Positions 61,920-64,000 of a stretch of DNA of 64,000 bases are shown one piece after another; the first letter of the stretch is position 1; the number at the start of each line of letters is the position of its first letter. This DNA is from Phycisphaerae bacterium (lineage in GTDB: Bacteria > Planctomycetota > Phycisphaerae > Sedimentisphaerales > Anaerobacaceae): positions 28,355 through 92,354 of the forward strand of contig JAAYBV010000029.1 of assembly GCA_012744475.1 (NCBI GenBank), read 5' to 3'. Made by a program: the position numbers and the translations under genes. The notes below the pieces were generated by a model, which was not told the DNA's origin, did not search any database, and worked only from the letters and a program-made list of their open reading frames with translations.

Positions 61920-63635
61920 ATGAATCGTATCGCAAGCGAAAAGACACTCACGAAGTCCACGATCCTCGTCGCTCTCTTGCTGTTGGGTTCCGCGGCGGTG
62001 ACCCGCGCGGCCGATCCTCTCGTCGGGACGTGGGAATTCAAGTTCTTCCTCGGCGATCAGGAGGTGACGGCGCGTGCCGAGTTCGCCAAGGGGGCGGACG
62101 GCGCCTACCGTGGGACGTGGACGCCCGTATGGCCGGAGGATTTCCAGGGAGACCGGCCCGAGTTCGAGGTCAAGCTCTCCGACATCACGTTGGACGGCAG
62201 CAAAATCGAGTTCGTTCAGACGGTCTCATCGCCCGATTGGGAATTCGTTCTTGACTACGCCGGAACGTTGCAGAGCGACAAGATTGCGGGCGTGTTCTCA
62301 GGCGACCAGGGCGACCTCGAAGCGGTGGCCACTCGTATGGCCTCGGAGTTGTCATCCGGTTTCTGGTCCTGGGCCTCGACGCCTCCGATGGGCTGGAACA
62401 GTTGGGACTGCTACGGTCCGACGGTGACAGAAGCGGAAGTGAAGGCCAACGCCGATTACATGGCCGAGCATCTCCAGTCGCACGGCTGGCAATACGTCGT
62501 GGTAGACATCCGCTGGTTCGTCGAGAACACCAAGGCGCACGGCTACAATCAGACCGATCCTCGCTATGTGATGGACGAATACGGCCGGTTCCTGCCGGCG
62601 GTGAACCGCTTTCCGTCAGCGGCCGGCGGCAGGGGTTTCAAGCCTCTGGCCGACTACATCCACAGTAAGGGACTCCGATTTGGCATTCACGTCATGCGGG
62701 GCATCCCGGTCGAGGCGGTCCGGAAGAACATGCCGATCCTCGGCAGCAGCGCGCGGGCAGCGGACGTCTACAGCACGGAACAGCAGTGTCCCTGGCTGCG
62801 GGACATGTACACGATCGTCGCCGACCGGCCCGGCGCGCAGGAGTACTACGATTCGATCTTCCGGCTCTACGCCTCGTGGGACGTGGACTACGTCAAGATC
62901 GACGATCTGTCGCGGCCCTATCATCGCGCCGAGATCGAACTGATCCGCAGAGCCATCGATGGCTGCGGCCGGCCTGTCGTCCTGAGCACCTCGCCGGGGG
63001 CGACCCCGCTGGAGGCCGCCGAACACGTCAAGACGCACGCCAATCTCTGGCGCATCAGCGACGACTTCTGGGATCGGTGGGTGGACATCGTGGAGATGTT
63101 CGAGCGCTGCCGGAACTGGGCTCCTCACGTCGGGCCCGGTCACTGGCCCGACGCCGACATGCTCCCCTTGGGACGCATCAGCATTCGGGGCGAGCGCGGC
63201 GATGACCGCCGCACCCGCCTGACCAGGGACGAGCAGATCACGCTGATGACGCTCTGGTCCGTCTTCCGCTCTCCGTTGATGTTCGGCGGAGACCTGCCCA
63301 GCAACGACGAGTTCACCCTGTCGCTGCTGACCAACGACGAGGTCCTGGCGGTCAATCAGAACAGCACGAACAATCGCCAGTTGTACCGCCACGACGGCCT
63401 CATCGCCTGGGTCGCCAATGTGCCGGACGCCAAGGACAAGTACGTGGCTTTGTTCAACACGCGCGACGCCAGCGAGGCCGCATCCGTGAAGGTGATCTTC
63501 GAAACAGTCGGCCTCCAGGGCCGCTGCACCGTTCGGGATCTGTGGGGCAGGAAGGACCTTGGTACGTTCTCGGATGAGTTCATCTCGCCCATCCCGTCAC
63601 ACGGCGCAGGGCTCTACCGGATCAGTCAGGAATAG
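61920..63635 (+). CDS. secreted GH27 alpha-galactosidase-like enzyme
   Basis: 571 aa from ATG 61920 (GGAG 7 nt upstream). Signal peptide 1-31 (LGSAAVTRAAD). Residues 33-150 are a beta-sandwich domain not typical of GH27 (LVGTWEFKFFLGDQEVTARA). The GH27 barrel follows: PPMGWNSWDCYG, WQYVVVDIRWF, GIHVMRG, YVKIDD with nucleophile D328, WRISDDFWDRW with probable acid/base D382, and MFGGDLP. The C-terminal beta domain ends the protein. It should release alpha-linked galactose (or related sugars such as alpha-L-arabinopyranose) from side chains. It closes the sugar locus and is followed by a 12-bp inverted repeat. Confidence 0.9.
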   Translation: MNRIASEKTLTKSTILVALLLLGSAAVTRAADPLVGTWEFKFFLGDQEVTARAEFAKGADGAYRGTWTPVWPEDFQGDRPEFEVKLSDITLDGSKIEFVQTVSSPDWEFVLDYAGTLQSDKIAGVFSGDQGDLEAVATRMASELSSGFWSWASTPPMGWNSWDCYGPTVTEAEVKANADYMAEHLQSHGWQYVVVDIRWFVENTKAHGYNQTDPRYVMDEYGRFLPAVNRFPSAAGGRGFKPLADYIHSKGLRFGIHVMRGIPVEAVRKNMPILGSSARAADVYSTEQQCPWLRDMYTIVADRPGAQEYYDSIFRLYASWDVDYVKIDDLSRPYHRAEIELIRRAIDGCGRPVVLSTSPGATPLEAAEHVKTHANLWRISDDFWDRWVDIVEMFERCRNWAPHVGPGHWPDADMLPLGRISIRGERGDDRRTRLTRDEQITLMTLWSVFRSPLMFGGDLPSNDEFTLSLLTNDEVLAVNQNSTNNRQLYRHDGLIAWVANVPDAKDKYVALFNTRDASEAASVKVIFETVGLQGRCTVRDLWGRKDLGTFSDEFISPIPSHGAGLYRISQE

Positions 63636-63679
63636 CAGCCGGACATGTATAATGTGTACCCGCGCGTCCGCCAATGACA

Positions 63680-63708
63680 GGGGCCTGGATCGCGCCGATC
63701 CAGGCCCC
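63680..63708. terminator. 12-bp hairpin between convergent genes
   Basis: GGGGCCTGGATC (63680-63691) pairs perfectly with 63697-63708 around a 5-nt loop. It lies between the GH27 stop and the stop of the minus-strand partial gene. No T run is present on either side, so it would act as a bidirectional hairpin terminator or RNA-end structure. Confidence 0.55.
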
Positions 63709-63737
63709 GTGTGGTGCTGCTTCTTGTGCCAGCGGTA

Positions 63738-64000
63738 CTACTCAGCCGCCGGCCGGCCGTAGCCGATGTCATCGACATACACCGTTCCGGTGCCGCCCGC
63801 GGTCGGGCTGGTCGCGCTGCCGACGCCGATGACCATCTTTTCGATCCGGCTCAGATTCACGCCGGCCAGATCACTGTACGGAATCGCCCATTCCTGCCAC
63901 GACGGACGCAGGTTGATCGACTCATCCGCGTTCACCACCGTCGCGCTCTTGCCCGCGGCGTCCTCGATCCGCACATACATCGGCTCGGCCACCGAGTTGC
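63738..64000 (-). CDS. C-terminal part of a secreted surface protein, truncated by window edge
   Basis: The frame is open from the right edge to a stop at 63738 and gives about 87 residues (NSVAEPMYVRIEDAAGKSAT ... GTVYVDDIGYGRPAAE). The pattern of Ig/jelly-roll strands, with EPMYVRIEDAAGKSA, WAIPYSDLAG and YVDDIGYGRP, is like the C-terminal carbohydrate-binding-type module found repeatedly in planctomycete LamG and sugar-active proteins. The start, length and main domain lie outside the window. Confidence 0.7.
   Translation of the reverse strand, partial: NSVAEPMYVRIEDAAGKSATVVNADESINLRPSWQEWAIPYSDLAGVNLSRIEKMVIGVGSATSPTAGGTGTVYVDDIGYGRPAAE

Noticed and set aside
1..64000. CRISPR arrays, tRNA, rRNA, prophage or insertion-sequence genes
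   Set aside because: None recognised by reading both strands; repeats present are palindromic or coding, not spacer-type.

Overview
The window is high-GC bacterial DNA. Its gene content points to Planctomycetota, probably Phycisphaerae-like: lamin-tail/CotH surface proteins, DUF1080, DUF3160, an STN-type protein with a Gly/Met-rich tail, Tat-exported Gfo/Idh oxidoreductases, stand-alone ClpN domains, and many secreted glycoside hydrolases next to SSS and BASS carriers. This assignment is inferred from content; no rRNA, tRNA or CRISPR was seen.

Layout. 1-4.2 kb: end of an unidentified gene, a ThuA-like secreted protein, a polysaccharide deacetylase, a fused shikimate kinase-chorismate synthase and a small Cys-rich protein. 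4.5-11 kb: a large LTD/CotH surface protein, a ClpN protein and a secreted GH127-type enzyme. 11.2-17.6 kb: a DUF2975/HTH/PLDc_N-like trio, an EamA-Nudix pair, a Cys-rich protein, typA, an STN-like secreted protein and a 63-aa protein. 18-29.3 kb: DUF3160 protein, NfeD-flotillin pair, and a three-gene operon (secreted CBM9/LamG protein, histidine kinase, OmpR-type regulator). 29.3-42.3 kb (minus strand): two tandem LTD/CotH paralogs, an anchored HEAT protein, a protein with seven PPC repeats, and a PQQ-type propeller.

42.7-63.6 kb (plus strand) is a carbohydrate-use locus. It encodes a Gfo/Idh/MocA oxidoreductase, HEAT protein, GH9-GH95 fusion, SSS symporter, sugar-binding lipoprotein, DUF1080-RraA fusion, enolase-superfamily dehydratase, BASS carrier, GH43, GH2 and GH27. 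A small unit for a 96-aa protein and a GGQ release-factor-like protein sits inside it. The enzymes would suit a fucosylated and galactosylated plant or algal glycan (xyloglucan, arabinogalactan or similar): endo-cleavage, removal of fucose and galactose, uptake by sodium symport, and catabolism through keto-sugar, acid-sugar dehydratase and aldolase steps. That reading is inference.

Most notable: two unusual domain fusions in the sugar locus, an aroK-aroC fusion, a compensating frameshift near the 3' end of a CotH gene, a palindromic repeat placed three times at gene 3' ends, an 89-bp cloverleaf-like inverted repeat, and two pairs of 11-bp-period direct repeats upstream of the two-component operon.
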